Origin: Planktothricoides sp. SR001
GTDB taxonomy: Bacteria; Cyanobacteriota; Cyanobacteriia; Cyanobacteriales; Laspinemataceae
Direction: 5' to 3'
Assembly (NCBI RefSeq): GCF_001276715.1
Contig: NZ_LIUQ01000030.1
Location: forward strand, 29,305 to 81,446
Length of the DNA: 52,142 nucleotides
A program made the position numbers and the translations under genes. This document shows, one piece after another, positions 45,145 to 52,142 of this stretch (within the stretch, counting starts at the first letter, position 1; each line of letters opens with the position of its first letter). The notes beneath the pieces were generated by a model. The model saw only the letters and a list, made by a program, of their open reading frames with translations. It was not told where the DNA came from and searched no databases.

Positions 45145-46347
45145 TTATTTTATCCGATCGCTAACTATTTTTCGATCTAAAATCGGGGTACTTTTAATAT
45201 AGTCTACTTTATCAATAGCCTCTTCAAGCAAACCGATATTTTGGCGATCGCATAAAGAGAGACCACTCTTTAATATATCAAAAGCTACCTCCCTGGCAAT
45301 TTTTACCACGGCTTCCTGTGATATTTTATTATTCAAATTATAAAAACCAATAATATCTTCTCTGATTAATTGGCCAAACTTATTTTTAAATTCTCTTTTT
45401 TGCCTTAATTTTTCTTTAAGTAGGTTAGCTTTTAACCCAATTTTTTCGATGATATCCGCATTATAAAATGGTACGCCCATTACATTAGATTTATGCCCGA
45501 TAATCAGGACGATTCGGGCTTTTTCTTTGCTGACTCTAGAAATCTCTCTGAGAGTATCAGCCATGTCTAAACAGTATTGAACTACTGTGTAAAATCGATT
45601 GCTTCTGTTCGCTCTATTGGAGCCAATTTCTGACCGGGCTATTTTTAAAATATCCCAGCCGAGTATTTCAGCGGATTTCCGATAGTTTTGATGATAATTA
45701 AATACATTAATATAGGGGGGAGATGTGACGACAAAATCTATCGAATTGCTTTCTAAGGGAAGCGATCGCGCATCGGCTAAACCCATATTAATCGGCTGGT
45801 TGGAGTAAGGAATATTTTCCATAAGATTTACCAAATCAGCAAATTTTGCCTGAACAGATTCATTGGTGACAGTATTATTGGCGATATCGAGTAAAATCAC
45901 CAATGCGTCAAATATCTTGATTGATTCTCGATCTAGCTGATGCCTAATATTGTTGATTTTTTCGGCAAAATTATCCACTGGACTTTGGGCAAAAATTCTA
46001 AAAGGAAACTCTCGATCTATAACTTCTCTGAGAAGGTTAATCGATTGTTTTTTTCTGGAGTTATTAATAAATTCATATATTGTGCTAAGTATCCAAGCTG
46101 CCGGATTAACATCAAATCCATAGGCTTCAAGCTGGAGAATTCCCGCTTCTAGTAAAACAGTGCCGCTGCCTGCAAAAGGATCTAAAATTACCGAATCAGG
46201 CAGGCAGTATTCATTCAGGATAACCTCAATAAGCTGAGGCGAAAATTGACCGCGCCAGGTAAACAAGTTAGACCTGGTTTTTTCCACTATGTCAAGTTTT
46301 TCTTTTGGGATTGGTTTGTCAAACTGCTTCAATGTTTTCTGGTACAT
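45145..46347 (-). CDS. DNA methyltransferase of the DISARM-like operon
   Basis: 400 aa from the ATG at 46347; a longer start at 46398 would translate a dispersed repeat. SAM motif [10 protein letters not shown] is at 54-63 and catalytic TSPPY at 208-212, an amino-methyltransferase (N4-cytosine or N6-adenine). Between them lie about 145 helical residues; the C-terminus carries a likely target-recognition part. It shares motif style (TSPPYxN) with the AvaI-type enzyme at 16259 but is clearly distinct. It should mark self DNA for the DrmAB/endonuclease system. Confidence 0.88.
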   Translation of the reverse strand: MYQKTLKQFDKPIPKEKLDIVEKTRSNLFTWRGQFSPQLIEVILNEYCLPDSVILDPFAGSGTVLLEAGILQLEAYGFDVNPAAWILSTIYEFINNSRKKQSINLLREVIDREFPFRIFAQSPVDNFAEKINNIRHQLDRESIKIFDALVILLDIANNTVTNESVQAKFADLVNLMENIPYSNQPINMGLADARSLPLESNSIDFVVTSPPYINVFNYHQNYRKSAEILGWDILKIARSEIGSNRANRSNRFYTVVQYCLDMADTLREISRVSKEKARIVLIIGHKSNVMGVPFYNADIIEKIGLKANLLKEKLRQKREFKNKFGQLIREDIIGFYNLNNKISQEAVVKIAREVAFDILKSGLSLCDRQNIGLLEEAIDKVDYIKSTPILDRKIVSDRIK

Positions 46348-46351
46348 TTGC

Positions 46352-46411
46352 TTAGGATTAGGTTTTAATGGTGGGTATTTTTTACCACAGAGACACAAAG
46401 GACACGAAGAG
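46352..46411. repeat. Shared leader repeat upstream of the methyltransferase
   Basis: TTAGGATTAGGTTTTAATGG followed by TGGGTATTTTTTACCACA and GAGACACAAAGGACACGAAG matches the sequence just upstream of drmB at 43933-44000 almost base for base. Confidence 0.85.
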
Positions 46412-46422
46412 ATTATATTGAA

Positions 46423-49400
46423 TTAATCCCGGCTAATCCAGAGGTTAACGGTGGGTTCTACGTCCCGTAAACTGCGCGGGGTTTTGAATTTTTTCGCGGC
46501 TTCGGAAAGGTTGGCGGTTTTGGGGTCGTTGGGGTCGCACAATAGCGGGCCAATGTTTTCCGCTTCGGTCTGATTATATTGCAGTATTTTATCGTTGCTT
46601 TCCCATAATTCTGTCCAAGTATCTAATAAGTTCATTACCCGTTTTTCTATTTCTTGGCGAATTTTGGCGCTTTCTGCTGGGGACATGGGGGTATGACTCG
46701 CTGCCCGATCGCATATTGGGGCGATCGCCTGTTCGATAGTTGACCGGAGTTGGGCTATTTTACCGGCGCCCATAGGCGGAGTCATTTCGGCTAAATTTAA
46801 GCGGGTTAAGGCAACGGTGACAGCAGCTAAACCGCGATCTAAGGCCCGAACGGAGAAGGGAGTGACACTGGTGACTTCTACGGAACGATAGAAATTATTA
46901 TGCCAATGCATGAATCTTTCATAATGTGAGCGATCGCGCGGTCGATGGATATTTAATAGAGTAACTACCAACCCCGGACGACTGGGGTCACGACCGACCC
47001 GACTGCTACTTTGAATATATTCGGCGGCAGTTTTTGGTTGACCGAGAATCACCATTAATCCTAAACGGACAATATCCAAACCCACAGAAATCATATTTGT
47101 GGCTAAGGCAATATCTACCCGTTCTTTTTTCGGGTCTTTTTCGGCAAAAGAAATAGATAAGCGGCGTTTGGTATTGGCTATTTTATCCGTAGTAACTCGC
47201 GAGGTGAGTTCTTGCTGATCGTCTTGGATTTTTCGGTTAGCAAATAAGCCGTCTTTTTCTCCATAACGCTGGCGGCTTTGATAGTTTTGCAGTCGAGAAA
47301 CTACCTCATCTTCCACAATGCGGCGACTGCCCCCTAATTCTCGCAGAGAGTTAAAATATCCCAGTAAAGTCATATATGGATCGACTGGGTTATTGGAATT
47401 TTTTTGGCCTCCAGCTAATTCCCATTGTTTTTGGGCTGCACTTAATAAGGCCAAATAGGTTCTTAATAAGACTACTTTTAAACTACGGCCTTGGGCGGCT
47501 ACTCCTATATATAGTCGTCCAGGGCTTTTTTTAGTCGGTATGGTTTGGGCAAAAAATGAATCATCCAAGTTTGGCCCCGGAGGAGGAAAAACTTGAATTT
47601 CCGTCCGATTAAATAGGGCTTGAATTTGTCGATCTGCCCTGCGGACTGTGGCAGTAGAGGCGACTATTTTCGGGCGAATTATTCTATCTCCCCCCTTTTC
47701 AAGGGGGGCAAGGGGGGCATCTCCTGCTGGGGTGGAAATTATGCGGCTGCAAAGTTCATCGATCGCGGTTTCATAAAGTCCCACCATTGTCCCTAATGGC
47801 CCAGAAATTAGGTGCAATTCATCTTGAATAATTAAATCTGGGGGTGGCAAAGGTTGCTTGAGTTGAGTTCCTTTAATCCCTCGTCCTTTAATATTATCTG
47901 CGGTACTATAAAAACCTTCTCCAGTTTGATAATGGCTAACTTTACCAAATAAGGCCGCAGTTTGGCCAAACCACGGCAAACCGGCAAATTTATCTACAGT
48001 GGAAATGAGAAAACAAGGTAAACGCCGATAGATGGATTCATCGATCGCAATTATGGGTAAATGATTGTTTTCCTCAGAAAATTCACAGTCAAAGTTTTGA
48101 CATTTAACTAATAGTTGCGTCGGGTGGCTTTCGTCCGGGTGTAACCAAAAAGAATCGGGAGTGAATTTTTCCCCACACCAGGGACACTTTTCTAAGGGAA
48201 TGGGCGATCGCGATCGCTTACTATCCTTTTTGAAATTAAGGGTAATTTGGCGGGCTGAATCGGGGTTTTTATCGCCTTTTTTGCCCATACGGTTGGGGGT
48301 GGCGCTTTGTCCCACCCACAGGCCAATTTCAAACGGCCATTGTCCTAATTTTTTTAAGTTATCCGGGTGGTTTTTTCTGATTAATTCTAAGGCACAAATT
48401 AACCGAGTTGCCCTTTCTAATTGGTCTAAGGTTAGCAGGCGCAAAGTATAGCGCATGATGACGCTAACTCCCGCGCCATATATGTCTTGATTGGTTAATC
48501 GGCGATAGACTAAAGTAAATGCCGCTAGTCCTAAATAGGCTTCGGTTTTACCGCCACCTGTGGGAAAAAATAGCAGGTCAACTATATCGCGATCGCTTTT
48601 ATCTCCTATTTTATCTCCCCCTTCTTCCCCTGCCAAAGAAAGAGTTTGATTGTCATTCCCGCGCCGGCGGGAATCCATCTTATTACTATTGACAATACCG
48701 CCAAGATTTAGTAAAATAAAAGCTAACTGAAATGGTCGCCAATTTGGGGCAGAAAAAGCATCCGCCGGTTGCTTAATTTCTTGGGCTAACTGTTGGCGAC
48801 GGGCTTGGGCTACCGCTTGATTGGCAAGTTTAAAAGCGTAGAATACTTGGCTATCTGTTAGTAAGTCTATGCCTTGGTTGATGCGATCGCAGGCAATTTG
48901 CGCCCGACTTAGCAGTTTTTTGCTAGTTTCTACTTGCTTCTCGGAATCCACAGAAATCTTCTGTTGTTCGGCAATCCATTGGCGATAAGCAATAGTTAAA
49001 GGGCGGAGGCTTTCTTGCAAAGATTCCGATTGAGAAAATTGGCCAATTTTCTCCATATTTAACTCAACTTGGTCTAACTTTGCCGGGGCAACTTGGGCAA
49101 CTTCTGCCGCAGGAACCCAAGTAGTTTTAATCAGCGGACAATAGGCGGAATTTTCTGGGTCAATTTGGGCAAAAGCGGAGGCATTGTGACCCACCGCAAA
49201 CTCATAATTATGGCGATATTGGACAGCGGCAACTCTTTCATCCCAATCATCATCACCGCCTTCTCGCAAGTCGGGACGAGGGAGAAATCCTTCCCTACAT
49301 TCTAACTGTAATTGGGCTTGGAAAATATAGCTAGTATCTCGTTGTTTGCCCTCAGCAATTTTTCGTTTATTAACTAAAAATACGGATAAAATATTAGTGT

Positions 49401-50277
49401 CGGCGAAAAGGCGACGATGATTGTCTTGAATATTTCCCTGGATATGCAAAGGGCGGTTATTTATGGCTAATTCTAACCCATTGCTATCGGGAATTGGCAT
49501 ATAAATTGTTTTTTCTGTGGTTCGCAGTTTTAAAGTTAATTCATATTTATGGGGAATTCTTTGCCAATATTCTGGGTCCGAGAAACCGGGTTTCTCAGAA
49601 AGAGAATTGTCATTCCCGCGAAGGCGGGAATCCATATTTTCTGGTGTTAACTCGATCGCCTCACATATATTGTCATTCCCGCCTTCGCGGGAATCCATAT
49701 TTTCTGGTGTTAACTCGATCGCCTCACATATATTGTCATTCCCGCCTTCGCGGGAATCCATATTTTCTGGTGTTAACTCGATCGCCTCACATATATTGTC
49801 ATTCCCGCGAAGGCGGGAATCCATATTTTCTGGTGTTAACTCGATCGCCTCACATATATTGTCATTCCCGCCTTCGCGGGAATCCATATTTTCTGGTGTT
49901 AACTCGATCGCCTCATAGTCTCCCCAAGTCACCGTCACCTCTAACTCTTCGATCGTATTTTTTAATAAGAAAGTCAGCCCTACCGAGGAGGGAAACGGGG
50001 CAGTTCGGGCAGCTTTTTTTTCGGGACTGTAGCTATCTTCCCCGCGATCGCTTTTATTCAGGCTACTATTTAAATCATCTTGACCGCGATCGTCATCAAT
50101 GCGGTCTTTCAGGGGGGCACCTTTGGGACAGAGAAACCCGGTTAAATACCATTTAGTTGGGGGAGAATTAATAATTTCTCTTGCGTGTTCGATATCGTCG
50201 GGAGTTGGCCCGATTAAATCGAATTCTAAGGCATGAACCAGGATATCTCTAACTTGGGCAGAGGTAATTGAGGACAT
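46423..50277 (-). CDS. drmA: DrmA-like SF2 helicase of a DISARM-related system
   Basis: 1284 aa. It opens SSITSAQVRDILVHALEFDLIGP, as DrmA proteins do. Helicase motifs: Walker A FPTGGGKTEAYLG (about 568-580), a zinc-like CPWCGEKF...CQNFDC insert, Walker B variant IIQDELHLISGPLG (about 812-825), STATVRR, and motif VI SSSRVGRDPSRPGLVV near 1095. The QDELHL form and this layout are typical of DrmA. Repeat-derived sequence sits in three places: a 21-residue x5 array at about 120-226, an MDSRRRGNDN insert shortly before Walker A, and APLAPLEKGGDR after ISTPAGD near 855. All keep the frame. In DISARM, DrmA with DrmB threads DNA and blocks phage. First gene of the operon. Confidence 0.92.
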   Translation of the reverse strand: MSSITSAQVRDILVHALEFDLIGPTPDDIEHAREIINSPPTKWYLTGFLCPKGAPLKDRIDDDRGQDDLNSSLNKSDRGEDSYSPEKKAARTAPFPSSVGLTFLLKNTIEELEVTVTWGDYEAIELTPENMDSREGGNDNICEAIELTPENMDSRLRGNDNICEAIELTPENMDSREGGNDNICEAIELTPENMDSREGGNDNICEAIELTPENMDSRLRGNDNSLSEKPGFSDPEYWQRIPHKYELTLKLRTTEKTIYMPIPDSNGLELAINNRPLHIQGNIQDNHRRLFADTNILSVFLVNKRKIAEGKQRDTSYIFQAQLQLECREGFLPRPDLREGGDDDWDERVAAVQYRHNYEFAVGHNASAFAQIDPENSAYCPLIKTTWVPAAEVAQVAPAKLDQVELNMEKIGQFSQSESLQESLRPLTIAYRQWIAEQQKISVDSEKQVETSKKLLSRAQIACDRINQGIDLLTDSQVFYAFKLANQAVAQARRQQLAQEIKQPADAFSAPNWRPFQLAFILLNLGGIVNSNKMDSRRRGNDNQTLSLAGEEGGDKIGDKSDRDIVDLLFFPTGGGKTEAYLGLAAFTLVYRRLTNQDIYGAGVSVIMRYTLRLLTLDQLERATRLICALELIRKNHPDNLKKLGQWPFEIGLWVGQSATPNRMGKKGDKNPDSARQITLNFKKDSKRSRSPIPLEKCPWCGEKFTPDSFWLHPDESHPTQLLVKCQNFDCEFSEENNHLPIIAIDESIYRRLPCFLISTVDKFAGLPWFGQTAALFGKVSHYQTGEGFYSTADNIKGRGIKGTQLKQPLPPPDLIIQDELHLISGPLGTMVGLYETAIDELCSRIISTPAGDAPLAPLEKGGDRIIRPKIVASTATVRRADRQIQALFNRTEIQVFPPPGPNLDDSFFAQTIPTKKSPGRLYIGVAAQGRSLKVVLLRTYLALLSAAQKQWELAGGQKNSNNPVDPYMTLLGYFNSLRELGGSRRIVEDEVVSRLQNYQSRQRYGEKDGLFANRKIQDDQQELTSRVTTDKIANTKRRLSISFAEKDPKKERVDIALATNMISVGLDIVRLGLMVILGQPKTAAEYIQSSSRVGRDPSRPGLVVTLLNIHRPRDRSHYERFMHWHNNFYRSVEVTSVTPFSVRALDRGLAAVTVALTRLNLAEMTPPMGAGKIAQLRSTIEQAIAPICDRAASHTPMSPAESAKIRQEIEKRVMNLLDTWTELWESNDKILQYNQTEAENIGPLLCDPNDPKTANLSEAAKKFKTPRSLRDVEPTVNLWISRD
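49612..49885. repeat. 63-bp tandem array with flipping palindrome cores inside drmA
   Basis: Five palindromes start at 49612, 49675, 49738, 49801 and 49864, exactly 63 bp apart. The arms ATTCCCGC and GCGGGAAT are constant, while the 4-bp core is GAAG in units 1 and 4 and CTTC in units 2, 3 and 5. The 41-43 bp between palindromes is constant. On the coding strand the period is 21 residues, alternating SREGGND and SRLRGND. Confidence 0.95.
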
Positions 50278-50490
50278 AAGTTATTTGTTGTTGGTTGTTT
50301 GTTGTTGGTTGGTTGTTGGTTGTTGGTTGGTATTATATCAAAGTTTGCAGCGTAATTAGAGAAACCGGGTTTTTTAATTATTTTTTAATGTTATCCGTAA
50401 ATTTACGCAGAAACCCGGTTTCTTGGTTTAACCGTAACGCACCATATTATTTTTTTACCACAAAGACACAAAGAAACACAAAGATATTTT
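50278..50490. repeat. drmA upstream region with GTTGTTG and dispersed repeats
   Basis: GGTTGTTTGTTGTTGGTTGG low-complexity sequence directly precedes the drmA start, then two AGAAACC(C/G)GGTTTCT-type elements (about 50361 and 50409) and a TTTTTACCACAAAGACACA element (50452). No gene is supported. Confidence 0.6.
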
Positions 50491-50976
50491 GTAGGGGCAA
50501 AGCATTCCGGCGGATAAATTATCGCTGAAAACGTTAACCTAAATACCGGAATGCTTCGCCCTCGCTGTGGGATTAGGGCGAAGCATTCCGGTATTTAAAT
50601 TGTCGTTTATATATTAAATCAATCGCCGGAATGCTTCGCCCCTACAAAATAAAAAATTACAACCAGGGCTGTAGGGGCGAAGCATTCCGGCAGATAAATT
50701 ATCGCTTAAACCGTTAACCTAAATACCGGAGTGCTTCGCCCTCGCTGTGGGATTAGGGCGAAGCATTCCGGTATTTAAATTGTCGTTTATATCCCAAATC
50801 AATCGCCGGAATGCTTTGCCCCTACAAAATAAAAAATTACAACCAGGGCTGTAGGGGCGAAGCATTCCGGCAGATAAATTATCGCTTAAACCGTTAACCT
50901 AAATACCGGAATGCTTCGCCCTCGCTGTGGGATTAGGGCGAAGCATTCCGGTATTTAAATTGTCGTTTATATCCCA
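50491..50976. repeat. 180-bp tandem repeat, 2.7 copies
   Basis: Units begin with GTAGGGGC(A/G)AAGCATTCCG at 50491, 50671 and 50851, a period of exactly 180 bp. Inside each unit GCGAAGCATTCCGG and its inverse CCGGAATGCTTCGC occur several times, so strong secondary structure is expected. The third unit is cut short at about 50976, where a truncated coding frame begins. Copies differ at only a few bases. Confidence 0.95.
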
Positions 50977-51017
50977 AAGATACCCTCAAGCAAAAGCCCC
51001 AGCCTTTTGTTGATGAG

Positions 51018-51230
51018 TTGTTATCTTCCAAGTGTAAGTTCAGCAACGAGGAAATCCTAGCAGCATTGGAACATCTACAGGCAATAACAGAACAGAAAAT
51101 TATTCAGGCGGTTGCCAGTCCACCGAAGCAATGGCAAATTACAATAGAGGAAAGGGTTGTTTTAGTGGAATATCTGATGACGCGGCAACACCGAATCTTA
51201 TCAAATGACAATCTCTCAAACCAGGATTAG
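51018..51230 (+). CDS. Hypothetical protein, possibly 5'-truncated
   Basis: 70 aa from a TTG at 51018. The same frame continues upstream to the edge of the 180-bp repeat (DTLKQKPQPFVDE), so the visible ORF is probably the C-terminal part of a longer gene cut by the repeat. It is mostly helical; I do not recognise it. Its stop is 17 bases before the ATG of the DUF3037 gene, suggesting one transcript. Confidence 0.4.
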   Translation: MLSSKCKFSNEEILAALEHLQAITEQKIIQAVASPPKQWQITIEERVVLVEYLMTRQHRILSNDNLSNQD

Positions 51231-51247
51231 GCAAGGGAGTGGATATT

Positions 51248-52078
51248 ATGGCAAGTCGATATAGTGTAATTCAATATGTCCCCAATCCGATCGCCGATGA
51301 ACGGATTAATATTGGAGTGCTTGCTTTTGACCAGCAAACCGTGAAAGTTCATTTTTTGTCGAACTGGGATCGGGTTCGGGTTTTTGGTCGGTCTCAAGAT
51401 ATGAGTACCTTAAAAAGCTTTGCCGATCGGATGCAAAAATCTGCCGCTGCTGGGCAACTATTTCCTGGGGATGAACTCAGCAACACCCCAAACCATGAAG
51501 GATTACTAAAAGTTGTCCAAGGTTGGATTAATCATATTCAATTCACTGAACCCAGAAAGTCTTTAGACACGGTAGATAATCTGTTAACTGATGCCATTGC
51601 CACTTATTTATTAGAACCGGAACCAAAACCAAAACTCAGAGATAGGCAGGCGGCTGCCCGAATTGCCCAAAATAAAATTAAACAAGCTTTGATTAACAAA
51701 TTGGGAGAAAATCGGGCGCAAGAATTGCTGAAACCTGACTATTTTATCTCTGGGCAACATCAAGGCCATACTTTTGATGTGGCGATCGCCAACAACGGTC
51801 GGCCATTACTAGCGGCGCATGGTCTGTCATTCGAGGTACAAACTTCTATCCAAGTCACCGATTCTTTAGCGTGGATGATTGTTGATGTGAGAAATCATCA
51901 GCCTGATTTTCCATTAGGAATTTTGGCGTTACCGCCTCAAGAAAATAGTCCTCATTATCGGAAACTTAATGAATTTTATGGCAAAACGATTTCTACTTAT
52001 GAAAGTTTAGGGGCAACCATGATTAATGAGAATAATATTGACCTTTGGGCGTCGGAAAATCTAGCCGCGATGAAATAA
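51248..52078 (+). CDS. DUF3037 family protein
   Basis: 276 aa from the ATG at 51248, eight bases after AAGGGAG; an in-frame GTG at 51239 overlaps that site. The SRYSVIQYVPNPIADERINIGVLAFD opening is the DUF3037 signature. The middle (about 120-150) is helical and Lys/Arg-rich, and the end has a beta-rich region (SGQHQGHTFDVAIANNGRPL). No enzymatic motif is visible and the function is unknown. It lies about 1 kb from drmA in divergent orientation, so a defence link is possible but unsupported. Confidence 0.75.
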   Translation: MASRYSVIQYVPNPIADERINIGVLAFDQQTVKVHFLSNWDRVRVFGRSQDMSTLKSFADRMQKSAAAGQLFPGDELSNTPNHEGLLKVVQGWINHIQFTEPRKSLDTVDNLLTDAIATYLLEPEPKPKLRDRQAAARIAQNKIKQALINKLGENRAQELLKPDYFISGQHQGHTFDVAIANNGRPLLAAHGLSFEVQTSIQVTDSLAWMIVDVRNHQPDFPLGILALPPQENSPHYRKLNEFYGKTISTYESLGATMINENNIDLWASENLAAMK

Positions 52079-52142
52079 ACGGGCGTTTAGAAACCGGGTT
52101 TCTTTTTTGAATTCCACAGTAGGGGCAAAGCATTCCGGTAAA
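52079..52142. repeat. Repeat sequence at the window end
   Basis: Contains GAAACCGGGTTTCT at 52091 and the start of a GTAGGGGCAAAGCATTCCGG element, the same one that begins each 180-bp unit at 50491. Confidence 0.6.

Noticed and set aside
46348-46398. Longer N-terminus for the DISARM-like methyltransferase
   Set aside because: The extra codons translate the dispersed TACCACAGAGACAC repeat, which also occurs upstream of drmB and elsewhere.
49612-49885. Possible CRISPR array (regular palindromic repeats)
   Set aside because: The sequence between palindromes is identical in every unit, so there are no unique spacers; it is in frame inside drmA and no cas gene is near.
49494-50156. Plus-strand ORFs with repeated CHSR.GNPYFLVLTRSPH units
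   Set aside because: Antisense of the 63-bp array within drmA; no start context and no domain.
42022-50277. Canonical class 1 or class 2 DISARM
   Set aside because: drmC and drmD/drmE are not in the window, and an extra ECK-motif gene is present, so only a DISARM-like label is justified.
50491-50976. Possible CRISPR array or origin
   Set aside because: Long 180-bp units without spacers; no DnaA-box cluster was noticed.

Overview
The window comes from a cyanobacterium, most likely a filamentous, repeat-rich one of the Oscillatoria/Planktothrix/Phormidium type. The reasons are the abundant HIP1 octamer GCGATCGC, a tocopherol cyclase, an XisI-family protein, HpsE-like glycosyltransferases, degraded ISAzo13/IS630/group II intron remains, and many dispersed palindromic repeats. 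Genus assignment is inference.

Region 1 (1-11.1 kb) holds a complete diversity-generating retroelement (DGR). Its parts are an FHA/winged-helix protein, an Avd accessory protein, a DGR-type reverse transcriptase, a 124-bp template repeat (TR, 2708-2831) and, convergent with it, a target gene whose last codons are the variable repeat (VR, 3220-3343). TR and VR align without gaps and differ at 12 positions, every one an adenine in the TR. The target is a Ser/Thr kinase fused to a formylglycine-generating-enzyme-like (C-type-lectin-fold) domain. A radical SAM gene lies 4 bp upstream of it in the same operon. A vapBC pair whose toxin gene is split by a 124-bp TA-flanked MITE follows, then a coiled-coil protein and a ClpB-like AAA+ ATPase.

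Region 2 (11.1-25 kb) mixes housekeeping genes (tocopherol cyclase, typA, htpG) with genome debris. The debris includes an IS630 relic carrying a heptanucleotide array, an orphan HigA-like antitoxin with a truncated toxin beside it between 72-bp inverted repeats, a decayed NB-ARC STAND ATPase, an ISAzo13 element with a nonsense codon, a group II intron 3' end, and an orphan xisI. An AvaI/BsoBI-type restriction-modification pair sits between two 55-bp direct repeats.

Region 3 (25-35.3 kb) is a surface polysaccharide cluster: MBOAT O-acetyltransferase, an SGNH-like partner, an oligogalacturonide-lyase-like beta-propeller, a secreted SASA-type esterase, and four glycosyltransferases on the opposite strand. 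It is followed by clpB with an unusual acidic C-terminal tail.

Region 4 (38.7-42 kb) has a DUF1611/DgcN-like P-loop protein, divergent from a translationally coupled flavin reductase and M20 peptidase.

Region 5 (42-50.3 kb) is a DISARM-like defence operon on the minus strand: drmA (helicase), a DNA methyltransferase, a putative restriction endonuclease with an ECK motif, and drmB (DUF1998). No drmC, drmD or drmE is present inside the window. drmA carries a 63-bp tandem array of palindromes, and two further repeat-derived inserts. A 180-bp tandem repeat and a DUF3037 gene end the window.

A recurring theme is short palindromic or G/C-tract repeats landing in frame inside genes (the kinase, drmA, a remnant vapC).
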